The notes: generated from the sequence alone by a model not told the origin. Counted from the stretch's first letter, positions 26,282 to 36,559 are shown. The stretch is 64,000 bases of DNA from Desulfomarina profundi (GCF_019703855.1 NZ_AP024086.1:3058501-3122500); one strand, 5' to 3'. Made by a program: numbers and translations.

Positions 26282-26592
26282 TGAATATATTTAATAAAGT
26301 TGATTCAAAAAACACTTGCCGGTTCAAAAAGAATTTGAATGCACAATTTTCATCGATTTTGACCGCAGGTTAACTTCATAAAGCAGGCACATCTCCAATC
26401 TGGCTGAGTTTCATGGATAATCAGATAAAAAACTCGGAAAAAGCTGTAATCGACTCAAGGAAAATATTGACGGCCCGGATACCACTGATTATTAATGGTT
26501 TACCTTCTGTTTTTCAAACTGCGACAATTAAATTTCAACAACCGGCCAGACAAATTGTCTTGTCGTGGAACAATATAGAGGAAAACCTTCAA

Positions 26593-27294
26593 ATGGATCA
26601 GAAACTCAATGTAACATCTTTAAGCAAACAGGTTTATGACTATCTCCACGAACAGATGAACAAAGGAGCAGTTCTGCCCGGATCAACTATCAATATTGCC
26701 AAATTTGCCAAACAACTGGGTATAAGTAAAACACCTCTCCGTGACGCACTCATCCATTTGGAATTTGAAGGTTTTGTCACAATTCTTCCACGTCGAGGTG
26801 TCCAGGTCAACCAGTTGACACTCAAAGATGTAAAAAACGCTTACGCTCTGATTGGAGCTCTTGAATCTGCAATTGTATACCAGTGTTTTGAGGAGTTCAC
26901 TGCAGAACACATTTCCCGACTGGAAGAACTCAATGCAAAAATGCTGGAACTGATCAAGGCAAATAATTTTGAGTGCTATTTCAAATCTAATCTCGCTTTT
27001 CACAATGTTTTCATAGATCTGTCCGACAATGAACTGATAAAAAAAACAATCCTTCCTGCCAAAAAACGCCTCTATGAATTTCCAACAAAAATTTATATAA
27101 GCGAATGGGAAGAACGAAACTGCGCGGAACATCAACAACTTATTGATTGTATCAAGGAAGGAGACAGGAATGGTGCAGCCTCGGTTCTCCGTGATGTTCA
27201 CTGGTCTTACGATGCCCAGGAAGAGTATATTATCCGGTTTCACGCCATGCGTGGAGAAGAAATCGACCAGGAATACGCAAACAGAGATAAATGA
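26593..27294 (+). CDS. GntR-family (FCD domain) transcriptional regulator, paralogue of 18379-19059
   Basis: 233 residues from ATG at 26593, chosen because a GAGGAA site precedes it and the protein then aligns from the first residues with the paralogue; a 60-codon upstream extension has no homologue-like features. HTH region: SKQVYDYLHEQMNKG, INIAKFAKQLGISKTPLRDAL, FEGFVTILPRRGVQVN. FCD helices follow with HNVFIDLSDNELIKKTILPAKKRLY, mirrored in the paralogue. Overlaps the next gene by ATGA. Likely second regulator of the taurine block; whether the two bind the same sites is open. Confidence 0.88.
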   Translation: MDQKLNVTSLSKQVYDYLHEQMNKGAVLPGSTINIAKFAKQLGISKTPLRDALIHLEFEGFVTILPRRGVQVNQLTLKDVKNAYALIGALESAIVYQCFEEFTAEHISRLEELNAKMLELIKANNFECYFKSNLAFHNVFIDLSDNELIKKTILPAKKRLYEFPTKIYISEWEERNCAEHQQLIDCIKEGDRNGAASVLRDVHWSYDAQEEYIIRFHAMRGEEIDQEYANRDK

Positions 27295-28199
27295 CTTTTA
27301 TCTCCATTCTCTTAATCTCAATCTCTGTTTTTGCCCATGTCCTGTGGAATCTTCTGAGTAAACAGCAAAACCCTACCGGTGCTTTTTTTCTTCTGGCTAC
27401 AACCGCAGCCGTGCTGTGTCTTCTCCCGGGATTTTGGATTTTCCGGGAAGGCTTTATTCAGATATCTCCCCTGGTATGGTTTTTTGTCTTTATTACCGGC
27501 TTGTTCCAGGCTATTTATTATATTGGTCTGGCAGCGGCTTATCGACAAGGTGATATGTCACTGGCCTATCCATTGGTACGTGCAATCCCCGTTTTATTAA
27601 TAACAATCTGCAATTTTATCTTCGGAAGAGGTGAACAGATCGGAGAAGCAGGCCTTGCAGGTATCCTGATAGTGGCTTTCGGCTGCCTTATTTTACCCAT
27701 GCAGGAATTCAACAGTCTCAGCATACGAAACTACCTGTCAAAATGCTACCTTTTCTCTGTTTTTGCGGCCATTGGTACCTGTGGATACACCCTGGTTGAT
27801 GACGAAGCCCTTCGACAGCTCAGACATACACTGCAACACGCTTTCAGCACCACGCAAATAACCCTTTTTTATATTCTCCTGCAGACGTTCAGTACATGGA
27901 TAGCCCTGCTGCTCTTTGTCTCGGTCAGTAAAACTGAACGTCGACAACTGCAGAAGGTCTGGTTCCAGGCCAGAAGACAGGCTGTAATGTCGGGGATAAT
28001 TATCACCTCCGCGTACGGCCTGGTCCTTGCTTCAATGGCCTATGTGTCCAATGTCAGTTATGTAGCTGCCTTCCGTCAGCTCTCTATTCCCCTGGGAGCC
28101 GTAATTGCCATTTTTGCATTTAAAGAACCAGCCCAGATTCCAAAACTCACCGGAATTTCAATTGTTTTCGGCGGACTGATTCTCGTTGCTCTCGGTTAA
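27291..28199 (+). CDS. EamA/DMT-superfamily permease
   Basis: 302 residues, ten predicted transmembrane helices in two EamA repeats (residues ~1-140 and ~150-300; each ends with an IxxFGxLIL-type helix: ILIVAFGCLILPM and ISIVFGGLILVAL). The start overlaps the GntR stop (ATGA), so the two are translated together. DMT permeases mostly export metabolites. In a taurine operon it may export a sulfonate, amino acid or sulfite-derived product, but nothing in the sequence fixes the substrate. Confidence 0.85.
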   Translation: MTFISILLISISVFAHVLWNLLSKQQNPTGAFFLLATTAAVLCLLPGFWIFREGFIQISPLVWFFVFITGLFQAIYYIGLAAAYRQGDMSLAYPLVRAIPVLLITICNFIFGRGEQIGEAGLAGILIVAFGCLILPMQEFNSLSIRNYLSKCYLFSVFAAIGTCGYTLVDDEALRQLRHTLQHAFSTTQITLFYILLQTFSTWIALLLFVSVSKTERRQLQKVWFQARRQAVMSGIIITSAYGLVLASMAYVSNVSYVAAFRQLSIPLGAVIAIFAFKEPAQIPKLTGISIVFGGLILVALG

Positions 28200-28252
28200 T
28201 TCAATTGAACTGTATTTCATTTGTTTAAATAAAATTCGTAATGCTACATGTA

Positions 28253-28289
28253 TTTTTACGGTATTGTAAAATATTTACCTCCGTAAAAA
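28253..28289. terminator. possible weak bidirectional terminator
   Basis: Arms TTTTTACGG/CCGTAAAAA with a long 19-base loop between the convergent ends of the EamA permease gene and the chemoreceptor gene. The long loop makes it a weak candidate. Confidence 0.35.
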
Positions 28290-28300
28290 ATGAACCATCT

Positions 28301-29950
28301 TCATCTTTTATCGTCGACACGGAAGTTTGTACTTATTGCTCTCAATTCCTCGGCCAATTTTGACAATTCCTGGATACTCAATCGAACTTGCCCGCTGGCC
28401 TCAGTCATTTCACCCGCTTCACTATTTACTTTCAGGATATCCTGAGCAATTTCACCGGACACACTGGAACTCTGAGCAACATTTTCAGTTACCTCCTGCA
28501 ATCCCAAAGTTGCCTGGTTCATGTTATTAGAAATCTCCTCAGTTGTTGCCGACTGTTCTTCCACTGCAGCAGCAATCGTGGAGACGATACCATTGATCTC
28601 CTTAATGACCGAGGAAATTTGACTAATCTGATCCACTGTTCCCTGGGTTGACTCCTGTATACTATTGATTCTGTATCGAATTTCTCCAGTTGCCTCTGCT
28701 GTCTGTTTGGCGAGATCCTTTATTTCGTTAGCTACAACAGCAAATCCTTTTCCAGCCTCACCAGCACGGGCGGCTTCAATAGTTGCATTAAGTGCCAGCA
28801 AATTAGTCTGATCAGATATTTCTGTTATAGTTTCCGTTACCTTACCTACTTCAGTAGCCGCATCCCCTAATTTTCCAACCTTTTCGGAGGCATCTTCCAC
28901 ATCACCCACTGCAGTAGAGGTTATTTGGTTAGCTTTGGCAGTATTTTGAGCGATCTCGCTAATAGCACTTGTCAACTCATCGGTAGAAGTAGCAACGATA
29001 CTGACATTAGTTACGGCTTCCTCAGTAGCAGCTGCAACTGTGTTCATATTTGCACTCATTTCCTCTGCAGCAGTAGCTACAGTTTCAGCTCTAGCCGTAG
29101 TTTGCTCTGCACCAGATGCCATCTGCTCAGAAATCGTCGTCAACTCGGTAGCTGAGGAAGCCAGAGTTTCAACCCCAGTCGTGATGTCACCGATCATACT
29201 TCCAACATTTTCAACGATCCTATCCATCGAAGCAGCAAGCTGCCCAGCCTCATCTTTTCTATCCATACCGATCTTAATTGTAAAGTCACCCTCAGCCAAC
29301 TTATCAGCAAAGGATGCACATTGGATAATGGGCTTTTTTACGGAAGAAGTGAGAAAAAAGCTGATGATCATGCTTAGAAACACTCCTAAACCTACACCGA
29401 CAATATTAGATGTTTGTGCAGATTTTGTAATCTGCACACTGCTCACCGCCATTTCATTGAGCCGTTTGGTTGCCTTCTCGGTCATTACATTGCAGAGTTT
29501 TATGATTTCATCTCCGGTTTCTTCCGCTTGAGTCAGCACAGTTTTATCTTGTTTTTTACGTAAGTTGCGATAGGTCGTTTCATAATTGTCCAACAGTTGG
29601 ACAAATCTCTCGATTGGGTCTTGTTGTTTTTTAAGTTCTGGATGGTTACCAATCAAGTTTATTAAAGTGGCAAGATTTTTTTTTACAATCTTCAGATGAT
29701 TTAAACCATCCTGCATGTACTGCATTTTTTCCTCGGTACCATAAAGTAAGAAACGAGTCCGAACTGTGGTAAAGTTATTGGTAAGTTGATTTAGATTTGA
29801 TACTACGGGGATGAAAATTTCACTTTGATCCAACGCATTATCTTCGATCCTCGAATTGGCAAAACCATTTGACAAGGCAAGAATTATCATCACGGCAATA
29901 ATTAAAATAAAGCCAGTGCTAAGCTTATATACAAGTTTCAAATTTTGCAT
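28301..29950 (-). CDS. methyl-accepting chemotaxis protein
   Basis: 549 residues. Transmembrane helix ~8-28, a periplasmic four-helix-bundle-like domain to ~190 (no obvious ligand motif; contains [15 protein letters not shown]), second helix ~180-202, HAMP ([15 protein letters not shown]), then the coiled-coil signalling domain with the hairpin tip [42 protein letters not shown]-type region (tip at ~385-425). Start set at 29950, where TGGAGT lies about 10 bases upstream; 25 upstream codons are unsupported. Isolated from che genes. Adjacent to the taurine block, so taurine or sulfonate taxis is conceivable but unsupported. Confidence 0.92.
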   Translation of the reverse strand: MQNLKLVYKLSTGFILIIAVMIILALSNGFANSRIEDNALDQSEIFIPVVSNLNQLTNNFTTVRTRFLLYGTEEKMQYMQDGLNHLKIVKKNLATLINLIGNHPELKKQQDPIERFVQLLDNYETTYRNLRKKQDKTVLTQAEETGDEIIKLCNVMTEKATKRLNEMAVSSVQITKSAQTSNIVGVGLGVFLSMIISFFLTSSVKKPIIQCASFADKLAEGDFTIKIGMDRKDEAGQLAASMDRIVENVGSMIGDITTGVETLASSATELTTISEQMASGAEQTTARAETVATAAEEMSANMNTVAAATEEAVTNVSIVATSTDELTSAISEIAQNTAKANQITSTAVGDVEDASEKVGKLGDAATEVGKVTETITEISDQTNLLALNATIEAARAGEAGKGFAVVANEIKDLAKQTAEATGEIRYRINSIQESTQGTVDQISQISSVIKEINGIVSTIAAAVEEQSATTEEISNNMNQATLGLQEVTENVAQSSSVSGEIAQDILKVNSEAGEMTEASGQVRLSIQELSKLAEELRAISTNFRVDDKR

Positions 29951-30025
29951 CTGATTTACTCCAGAAAATAGTTGCACAACAATATCAGGATACACAATTA
30001 ACTCCCTATTACTGCCAGATAACAT

Positions 30026-30472
30026 ATCGGAATATTTTTGTGAAATGCCAATATTGTAACTTAGTTAATTTAAAAAACTATTTCAAGTTGCGATCCATAA
30101 CCTTCATTTTGACCTGGAATATAATTTGAATACGAATCCTCCTAAAAAAATTGTGTTAAAACATCTCAATAAATATCATCAGCTTCTTGAAGTTCTTCCC
30201 TGTGGTACTAACAAAGGTGTACTTGAAGTAATTGTAAGCTAAGCTATCATCAATCGAATGCTGACGGTAGACCTTTTCTTGACAGAATGTGGGGCAGAAG
30301 TGGTCCCTTTTCTTTGGACCTTTTCAAACATTATCACAAAGAATGAAAAAATGTCAAATTAACAAAAACTTCTTCAACATTTGCAAATCATAACAAATTT
30401 AAGGTATCATTTTCCTGGTACTTTCAGATCCCACGAATAAAGTAACAAACTGGTTGAAAACAAGGAGGAAAT
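30026..30472. other. intergenic region, possible degraded coding fragment
   Basis: 447 bases between divergent genes. One stretch (30128-30241, plus frame) would read KKIVLKHLNKYHQLLEVLPCG and stops soon after; it looks protein-like but is too short to assign. Otherwise AT-rich with no repeat or RNA recognised. Confidence 0.3.
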
Positions 30473-32007
30473 ATGAATTATCCGATCTGGTATCTACCGG
30501 AAACCGGCGGAGGGTTTCTCATAGCCCTGATTGCCATCCTGCATGTTTTTGTGTCGCATTTTGCCGTTGGAGGCGGTCTTTATCTCATTTACTGCGAAAA
30601 AAAAGGACTGGCTGAAAACAGTCAGAAAATTCTTGATTTCACCAAACGACATGCCCGTTTTTTCCTGCTGGTAACCATGGTTTTCGGCTCAATCACAGGG
30701 GTTGGTATCTGGTTTATTATTGCCCTTGTCAGTCCAGCGGGCGCCTCACTCCTGGTTCACAATTTCGTGTTCGGCTGGGCAGCGGAGTGGGTGTTCTTCA
30801 CTGTGGAGATTGCCGCCGCCTTCGTTTACTACTACATGTTTGAAAAAATGGATTCTAAAACCCACCTGCAGGTGGGATGGTTATATTTTATCAGCGCATG
30901 GATATCCCTTCTGCTCATCAACGGCATAATCGGTGTCATGCTCACACCCGGTGCCTGGGCGGAAAACCATAATTTCTGGACAGGTTTTTTCAACCCTTCT
31001 TTCTGGCCTTCTCTCTTTTTCCGTACATTTATTGCCATCCTGATCGCCGGCTGTTACGGTTACCTGTCCAGTGCGTTCACCAGTGACAGGGAGGTACATG
31101 CGGCCATGACCCGCTTTTCCGGTAAATGGGCCCTGGCCGCCCTGATCGGCGCTGTCCCCAGTGGCATCTGGTATCTTTCGGTGCTGCCGGTCCCGGCAAA
31201 AGATCTGGTCATGGGAAAATCACCGACCATTGCCTGGGTATTGCAGTGGGGCCTGGTGGCTGTCATTCTCCTCCTGATAATCACTCTTGTCGCCGGCATC
31301 CTTCGCCCCGCCTGGAACCTGAAAGCCGTCTCCATGGTCTCCATGGTCTGCGGTCTACTGATAATCGGCTCTTTTGAATGGACAAGAGAGGCTGCCCGTC
31401 GTCCCTATGTCATCAACGAGGTGATGTACTCCAATTCCATCCTCAAAAAAGATATGGATAGACTTAACAGTGACGGTTATCTGAAATCCGCTCTATGGAT
31501 ACGCAACAGAGAACTGTCAGACAGCAACAGAGTTGAGGCGGGCAGGGAACTTTATATCCACCAGTGCTATCCATGCCACACCCTGGGGGAAGTAATAACG
31601 ATCTTATCAAACTGACCGAAAACATGAGTTATTCGGCCCTTACCAAGTATCTTGGAAAAATCCATAAGCTGCGCTATTTCATGCCTCCGTTTGCAGGTAC
31701 ACAGGAGGAACAACAGGCCCTGGCAGCCTTTATCGCAGGGGAACTTCACGGCAAAGATATTTCCAATACCATCCAGGTTGCAGACAGTCCTCTAGCCAGA
31801 GGCAGGCTGCTCTTTGAAGATAACTGTTCCGCCTGCCATGAACCCGATGATCTGGCCTCCGCCTTTGAAGAGGAAGATGTCAACTCGCTTGCCTCCCTTC
31901 TTCTCAACCTTGATGAAATCTCTGATGAAATGACACCATTTGACGGTACGGAAAAAGAACGATCCGAACTTGCTGAATATCTGGACAGTCTCCAAGGAGG
32001 TCAATAA
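30473..32007 (+). CDS. cytochrome bd-oxidase subunit I-like membrane protein with C-terminal di-haem cytochrome c, frameshifted in this sequence
   Basis: One G added to GGGGG at 31585-31589 joins two frames into 511 residues and restores CYPCHTLGGSNNDLIKL. Part one (~residues 1-320) is a CydA-like bundle of about nine helices: HVFVSHFAVGGGLYLIY carries the early His; FGSITGVGIWFIIALV and AEWVFFTVEIAAAFVYYYMF follow the CydA helix pattern, but I do not see the quinol Q-loop. Part two is exported cytochrome c with CxxCH motifs C365YPCH and a second in NCSACHEPDD, each followed by a Met. Family knowledge: bd-superfamily members with fused c haems exist in anaerobes and are poorly characterised. 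Good AGGAGG site. Co-transcribed with the next membrane protein. Confidence 0.78.
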
Positions 32008-33069
32008 TGGAAAACCTGCTTATCCCACATACAGATACAATACCGGCAGCCTGGGGCTGGTTCCAGTTCCTGCTGCTCCTTACCTTTCCGCTGCACCTTC
32101 TCACTATGAATGCTATGCTGGGGGGCTGATTCTGGGAGTAATACAGCATTTCAAAGGAGGTGAAATCCGATTGCGTCTTGCCCATCGGATAGCCATTGTA
32201 CTGCCGCTGATTATCGCTACAACAGTCAATCTCGGGGTTGCTCCCTTTCTCTTTGCCCAGGTTCTCTACGGTCAATTTCTCTATACCAGCTCTGTTCTCA
32301 TGGGTTTCGTATGGATACTCGTTATCCCGGTACTCATTGTCGCCTACTATGGAGCATACCTGTACGATTTCCGCTTTGTGCAGCTTGGCCGGGCTGGAAT
32401 ATGGATCGGTACGCTTGTCTCCTTTCTTTTACTGGCTATCGGATGGGCTTTTTCCAACAATATGCTTCTCATGCTTCTTCCCGGGACATATGCAGGCTAC
32501 TTTGATCATATGAACGGCACCCTTCTGGCAACAGGCTATGTGAATTTCCTCCCGAGATATCTCCATATGATGCTGGGAAGCATTGCCATCGGGGATTGTT
32601 CGTTGCCCTGCTCGGTCGGTTCAAAGCTGACCAGAATCCGGAGCTGGCCAGTCATGCCCTGCATTATGGCATGCGAAGTTTTCTCATCTGCACCATTATC
32701 AATACCCTGGCAGGAACCTGGTACCTTTTCTCTCTTCCAGTGGATGTCATGCGCCTCTTTCTTGGCGGACAGACAGGCCCGACAGTTGTTTTTATTCTCT
32801 GCCTGCTTCTGGTTTCAGGAGTCATTTATGGTGCAGTAAAGGAAAAACTGATGCCGACACTGTCCGGGGCTGTTATCCTGGTCATACTGATGACCTTTAT
32901 CCGCTCATGGGTCCGTTCCGGTTTTCTATCAGACTGGTTCACCCTGGACCAACTGCAACTTGCACCACAATACTCATCAATGTACTTCTTCTTTGTCACC
33001 CTGGCAGTGGGTATCATCTGCCTGACCTGGCTTCTGCAGAAAACAGTTTCAGTCCTTAATCGACTGTAA
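32007..33069 (+). CDS. bd-oxidase-like partner membrane subunit, frameshifted twice in this sequence
   Basis: The start ATG overlaps the upstream stop. Adding one G at 32120-32125 restores TMNAMLGGLILGVIQHFKGG, and one at 32591-32594 restores MMLGSIAIGGLFVALLGRF. The repaired protein has 354 residues and about nine hydrophobic helices. It opens with AAWGWFQFLLLLTFPLHLLTMN, similar in layout to the first CydA helix, with a conserved-looking FLPRYLHMMLG helix and two possible haem-ligand His residues. It is not a recognisable CydB; it may be a CydA-prime-like second subunit. Forms an inner-membrane complex with the di-haem protein encoded before it. Reaction unknown; oxygen or other acceptor reduction is inferred. 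Confidence 0.68.
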
Positions 33070-33090
33070 AAACGGAATATTCTCACATTT

Positions 33091-33138
33091 TTTCAATATG
33101 TTCCCTGGAGAAACAATTCTCCAGGGAACATATTGAAA
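33091..33138. other. 22-bp perfect inverted repeat
   Basis: Arms TTTCAATATGTTCCCTGGAG(AA) and exact complement around ACAA, 22 bases after the stop of the bd-like operon. No T tract after it on the plus strand, so it is an mRNA 3'-end structure or operator rather than a standard terminator. Confidence 0.65.
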
Positions 33139-33217
33139 TCGAGTGAAAAACAATAAAAATCATTGGCCTTGACTTTCATTTCCCTTTCACCGAAAATAAT
33201 ATAATTCTTCATTGTAT

Positions 33218-33260
33218 AACCTGTATTTCTCATCAATTCAGGCGGCGTCATCTTACCAGG
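33218..33260. repeat. dispersed repeat family R1, copy D (end fragment)
   Basis: AACCTGTATTTCTCATCA then ATTCAGGCGGCGTCATC matches the R1 terminal block. It lies inside another imperfect inverted repeat (ATTCTTCATTGTATAA near 33203 and TTATACAATAAAGAAT near 33264). The 33070-33356 stretch has no gene. Confidence 0.5.
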
Positions 33261-33356
33261 ACATTATACAATAAAGAATTTCCCTGGCGACGCTCCCCGG
33301 GCATCATTGCAACCGACAGCACGTGCAATCCTTTTTTACTGAATTTCCAAAAAGAT

Positions 33357-36300
33357 ATGCAGGCATATACAATCAAAAACAAAATAGCCATCATCAGCAT
33401 TCTTGCCTGCTGCCTCTATTCATTTTTCATTGGACTGTGCTTTTATTTCGATACCGTTCAGGAAAAAAAAAACACCATGGAGGTGGCACGTAATAGAGCA
33501 TTGACTGTTTACAAAAAAGACCTGGCCTTTCGCTCATGGGCTGCGGAACATGGCGGTGTATATATTTTTCAGAATGACACAAACTCTCCTCATGCCCATC
33601 TGAAGACCACCCCGGAGCGAGAATTCCTCACCCCTTCCGGCAAGAAACTGATCCTCGTCAATCCCGCATCCATTCTTCAACAGGTCTCTGAAAATTTCAA
33701 TAAGCTTAACAGGAAAAATGACCAGCTTCCAAGCTTGAAAATCTTTAACCGCAACACGGCGACTGACGGATGGGAAAAAAAGGCCACAGCACAGCTGTCC
33801 GCAGGCAGTCAGGAGGTGTTCCAAACTGCATTATCCCGAAACAATCCTGTATTGCGATTAATAAAACCAATCAGGCTCCGAAAAAACTGTCTGCGTTGCC
33901 ACGGCCCGGACGGATACAAAGAAGGAGATACAAAAAGTATTGTATCAATCACTGTACCGTTACAGCCATTCCTCGAGAAGGAGCGAGAAAATATCAAATT
34001 TCTCTTTCTCCTGCATTTTTCTTTCTGGATAGTTGGTGTCGCCTTCATACTGGCAGCATTCTTCTGGGGAAGACGCAGGATTGTTGAGCGAATCCATTCA
34101 AGAGAAGCGCTGTTGAAAAGTGAAAACGATTTTCGTTCGATTTTCAACAACTCTCCCATGGCAATGGTAATCATGGACAATAACGGGGAAATGCTTTCCT
34201 TCAACCATCGTTTTTCCATACTGTTTGGTTTTGGAAAAAACGATATCAGGTCCATGACGGAGTGGTGGGAGAAACTCTTTCCGGAACAGGAATACCGAAA
34301 TAAAGTAAAAAAGTGGTGGTCCGAAAGTGTTGTCAGCTCGCGAAATGATGAGAAGACAGTGGAAACAAGTGCATGGACAACGACCAGGAAAAACGGGGAT
34401 ACTCTCACCATCGAATTCAGCCTGGTTCCCCTGACGGATATGTCAGTAATTACCCTGAACGATATTTCCACTCAGAAACAGGCCAAGGAAGCCCTGCAGA
34501 TAAACGAAGAACGATTCAAAGATGCCCAGAAGCTTGCCCATGTCGGCCACTGGGAATTCGACCTGAGAACAAAAGAGCTTATCTGCTCTGAAGAAATATT
34601 CAACATTTTTGAAATGAAACCGGAGCAGTTTAAAAATTCTTTCAGACCATTTCTCAAAAGGGTCCATCCGGAAGACAGGAAAAATGTTTTCAAAGCCTAT
34701 TCAAATCTTGAACCCGCTAAAGCCCCCCGTGAGATAAGCCACCGTCTTCTTCTCTCCAATGGACGGATCAAATTCATCCAGGCAATTTTCCGCACAAAGC
34801 ACGATGACACCGGTACTCCCGTCTGTATACGAGGTACTGTCCAGGATATCACTGCCCGCAAAGAAGAGGAAACACTGCGAATTCGACTGCAGACAGCCAT
34901 CGAGCACACGGCAGAAAGCATTGTCATAACAGATAAAAACGGTACAATTCAATATGTTAATCCAAGATTTGAAAAGATCACCGGTTACTCGAGAAAAGAG
35001 GCCATCGGCAAAAACCCACGTGTTCTCAGAAGTGGCAGACATAACCGGGAATTCTACAGAGATATGTGGAAAACCCTGTTTGAGGGCAAGGTGTGGAAAG
35101 GTCATTTTATCAACAGGAAAAAAGACAACAGTCTCTACGAAGAAGAGGCAACTATTTCTCCAATATTCAATTCCGATGGAAACATTACTGCTTTTGTTGC
35201 TGTAAAGAGGGATGTTACCGAACAACTCAGGCTGGAAAAACAGCTGCGACAAACTCAAAAAATGGAAGCTATCGGTACTCTTGCCGGCGGTATTGCCCAT
35301 GATTTCAACAACATTCTGGCAGCTATCCTCGGTTATGCTGAAATGGCCAGAGAAGATTGTCCGCCTGATTCAACCATCGCCGATGACCTGGACAAAGTAC
35401 TTACAGCCGGTCATCGGGCCCGTGATCTGGTGCAGCAGATTCTGGCTTTCAGTCGTCAGACAGACACAGAACGTATCCTCTTTTCCCCGGAAGCAATTGT
35501 GAAAGAGGCCATAAAAATTCTTCGACCTTCAATTCCAACAACTATTGATATTCACCAGGATATTGAACCGGATATCGGCTCCATCCACGCCGACCCCACC
35601 CAGTTCAACCAGATCCTTATGAATCTCTGTACAAACGCCTACCATGTTATGGAGAAAGATGGCGGGATACTGACAATATCTCTTAAAAGAATGACTCTTG
35701 AGGCGAAAGGTCCCTATCATGGTTTTGAAATCAAGAGCGGACAGTTTATCCAGCTGACAGTGCAGGATACCGGCCCGGGAATCCCCAGGGAACTGAAAGA
35801 AAAGATTTTTGAGCCTTATTTTACCACAAAAAACATCGGTCAGGGAACCGGGATGGGCCTTGCGATAGTTCACGGTATTGTCAAAAGCCTGGAAGGACTC
35901 ATTGAAGTGGAAAGTCCCTCCGAAGGTGGTGCAGCTTTCCATATATACCTGCCGGTTTTCCAGGAAAAAGCCGTTTCAGAAAACCCTGTTACAAGCAGGA
36001 GCTTTGCGGGCCATGAAAAAATACTGCTGGTTGATGATGAGGAAATGCTGGTCAACATGGGAAAAGACATGCTTGAAAGACTGGGGTACTCTGTCACTGT
36101 AAAACAAGACGGCAGGCAGGCCCTGGAGGCATTTAGAAAGCATCCCGATCAATTTGACATCGTCATTACCGACCAAACCATGCCGGGCATGACAGGATTA
36201 AACCTCTCACGGGAAATTCTCGCAATCAGACCAGACATACCTGTCATCCTCTGCTCCGGCTACAGCTCCATAATTTCAGAAGACAAGGCTAACGCCATCG

Positions 36301-36380
36301 GCATCAGGAAATACATAATGAAACCCATCACTCAGCAAACCATTACCAGGCTCATCAGAGAAATTCTGGATAACAGATAA
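33357..36380 (+). CDS. hybrid histidine kinase with periplasmic c-haem (Tll0287/DUF3365-like) sensor, three PAS domains and REC
   Basis: 1007 residues. Helix ~10-31, a periplasmic domain with C178LRCH182 (CxxCH, c-type haem) near its end, second helix ~215-237, PAS domains at roughly 255-370, 380-500 and 510-635 (each with the PAS/PAC pattern, e.g. ITDKNGTIQYVNPRFEKITGYSRKE), HisKA H-box GTLAGGIAHDFNNILAAILGY, HATPase (NLCTNAYHVM, DTGPGIP, GTGMGLA) and receiver domain (LLVDDEE, TDQTMPG). The haem suggests redox, O2 or NO sensing. It follows the bd-like operon on the same strand, so it may control respiratory genes. ATG at 33357 lacks a strong ribosome-binding site. Confidence 0.9.
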   Translation: MQAYTIKNKIAIISILACCLYSFFIGLCFYFDTVQEKKNTMEVARNRALTVYKKDLAFRSWAAEHGGVYIFQNDTNSPHAHLKTTPEREFLTPSGKKLILVNPASILQQVSENFNKLNRKNDQLPSLKIFNRNTATDGWEKKATAQLSAGSQEVFQTALSRNNPVLRLIKPIRLRKNCLRCHGPDGYKEGDTKSIVSITVPLQPFLEKERENIKFLFLLHFSFWIVGVAFILAAFFWGRRRIVERIHSREALLKSENDFRSIFNNSPMAMVIMDNNGEMLSFNHRFSILFGFGKNDIRSMTEWWEKLFPEQEYRNKVKKWWSESVVSSRNDEKTVETSAWTTTRKNGDTLTIEFSLVPLTDMSVITLNDISTQKQAKEALQINEERFKDAQKLAHVGHWEFDLRTKELICSEEIFNIFEMKPEQFKNSFRPFLKRVHPEDRKNVFKAYSNLEPAKAPREISHRLLLSNGRIKFIQAIFRTKHDDTGTPVCIRGTVQDITARKEEETLRIRLQTAIEHTAESIVITDKNGTIQYVNPRFEKITGYSRKEAIGKNPRVLRSGRHNREFYRDMWKTLFEGKVWKGHFINRKKDNSLYEEEATISPIFNSDGNITAFVAVKRDVTEQLRLEKQLRQTQKMEAIGTLAGGIAHDFNNILAAILGYAEMAREDCPPDSTIADDLDKVLTAGHRARDLVQQILAFSRQTDTERILFSPEAIVKEAIKILRPSIPTTIDIHQDIEPDIGSIHADPTQFNQILMNLCTNAYHVMEKDGGILTISLKRMTLEAKGPYHGFEIKSGQFIQLTVQDTGPGIPRELKEKIFEPYFTTKNIGQGTGMGLAIVHGIVKSLEGLIEVESPSEGGAAFHIYLPVFQEKAVSENPVTSRSFAGHEKILLVDDEEMLVNMGKDMLERLGYSVTVKQDGRQALEAFRKHPDQFDIVITDQTMPGMTGLNLSREILAIRPDIPVILCSGYSSIISEDKANAIGIRKYIMKPITQQTITRLIREILDNR

Positions 36381-36457
36381 CTTCTTTTTTCCTGTTATTT
36401 TAATAAGTAACCCAAACCGGCCCATTGAAACCACTGTGAAAATCTGTCAACAGGACG

Positions 36458-36488
36458 AGTTCGCCTGATCTTATGAGAAATGCGGGTT
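36458..36488. repeat. dispersed repeat family R1, copy E (end fragment)
   Basis: TTCGCCTGATCTTATGAGAAATGCGGGTT, i.e. blocks GCCTGA and ATGAGAAATGCGGGTT, the right R1 terminus alone, between two genes. Confidence 0.45.
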
Positions 36489-36559
36489 CGTGCCCTGTCA
36501 TACAAATACCTTGACTATCACCCCCATTTCCATACAATTAAGTATGTGCTGAAGCTGCA

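Noticed and set aside
26413-26592. 60-codon N-terminal extension of the second GntR protein
   Set aside because: Absent from the paralogue, lacks a start signal, whereas ATG 26593 has GAGGAA upstream and matches the family N-terminus.
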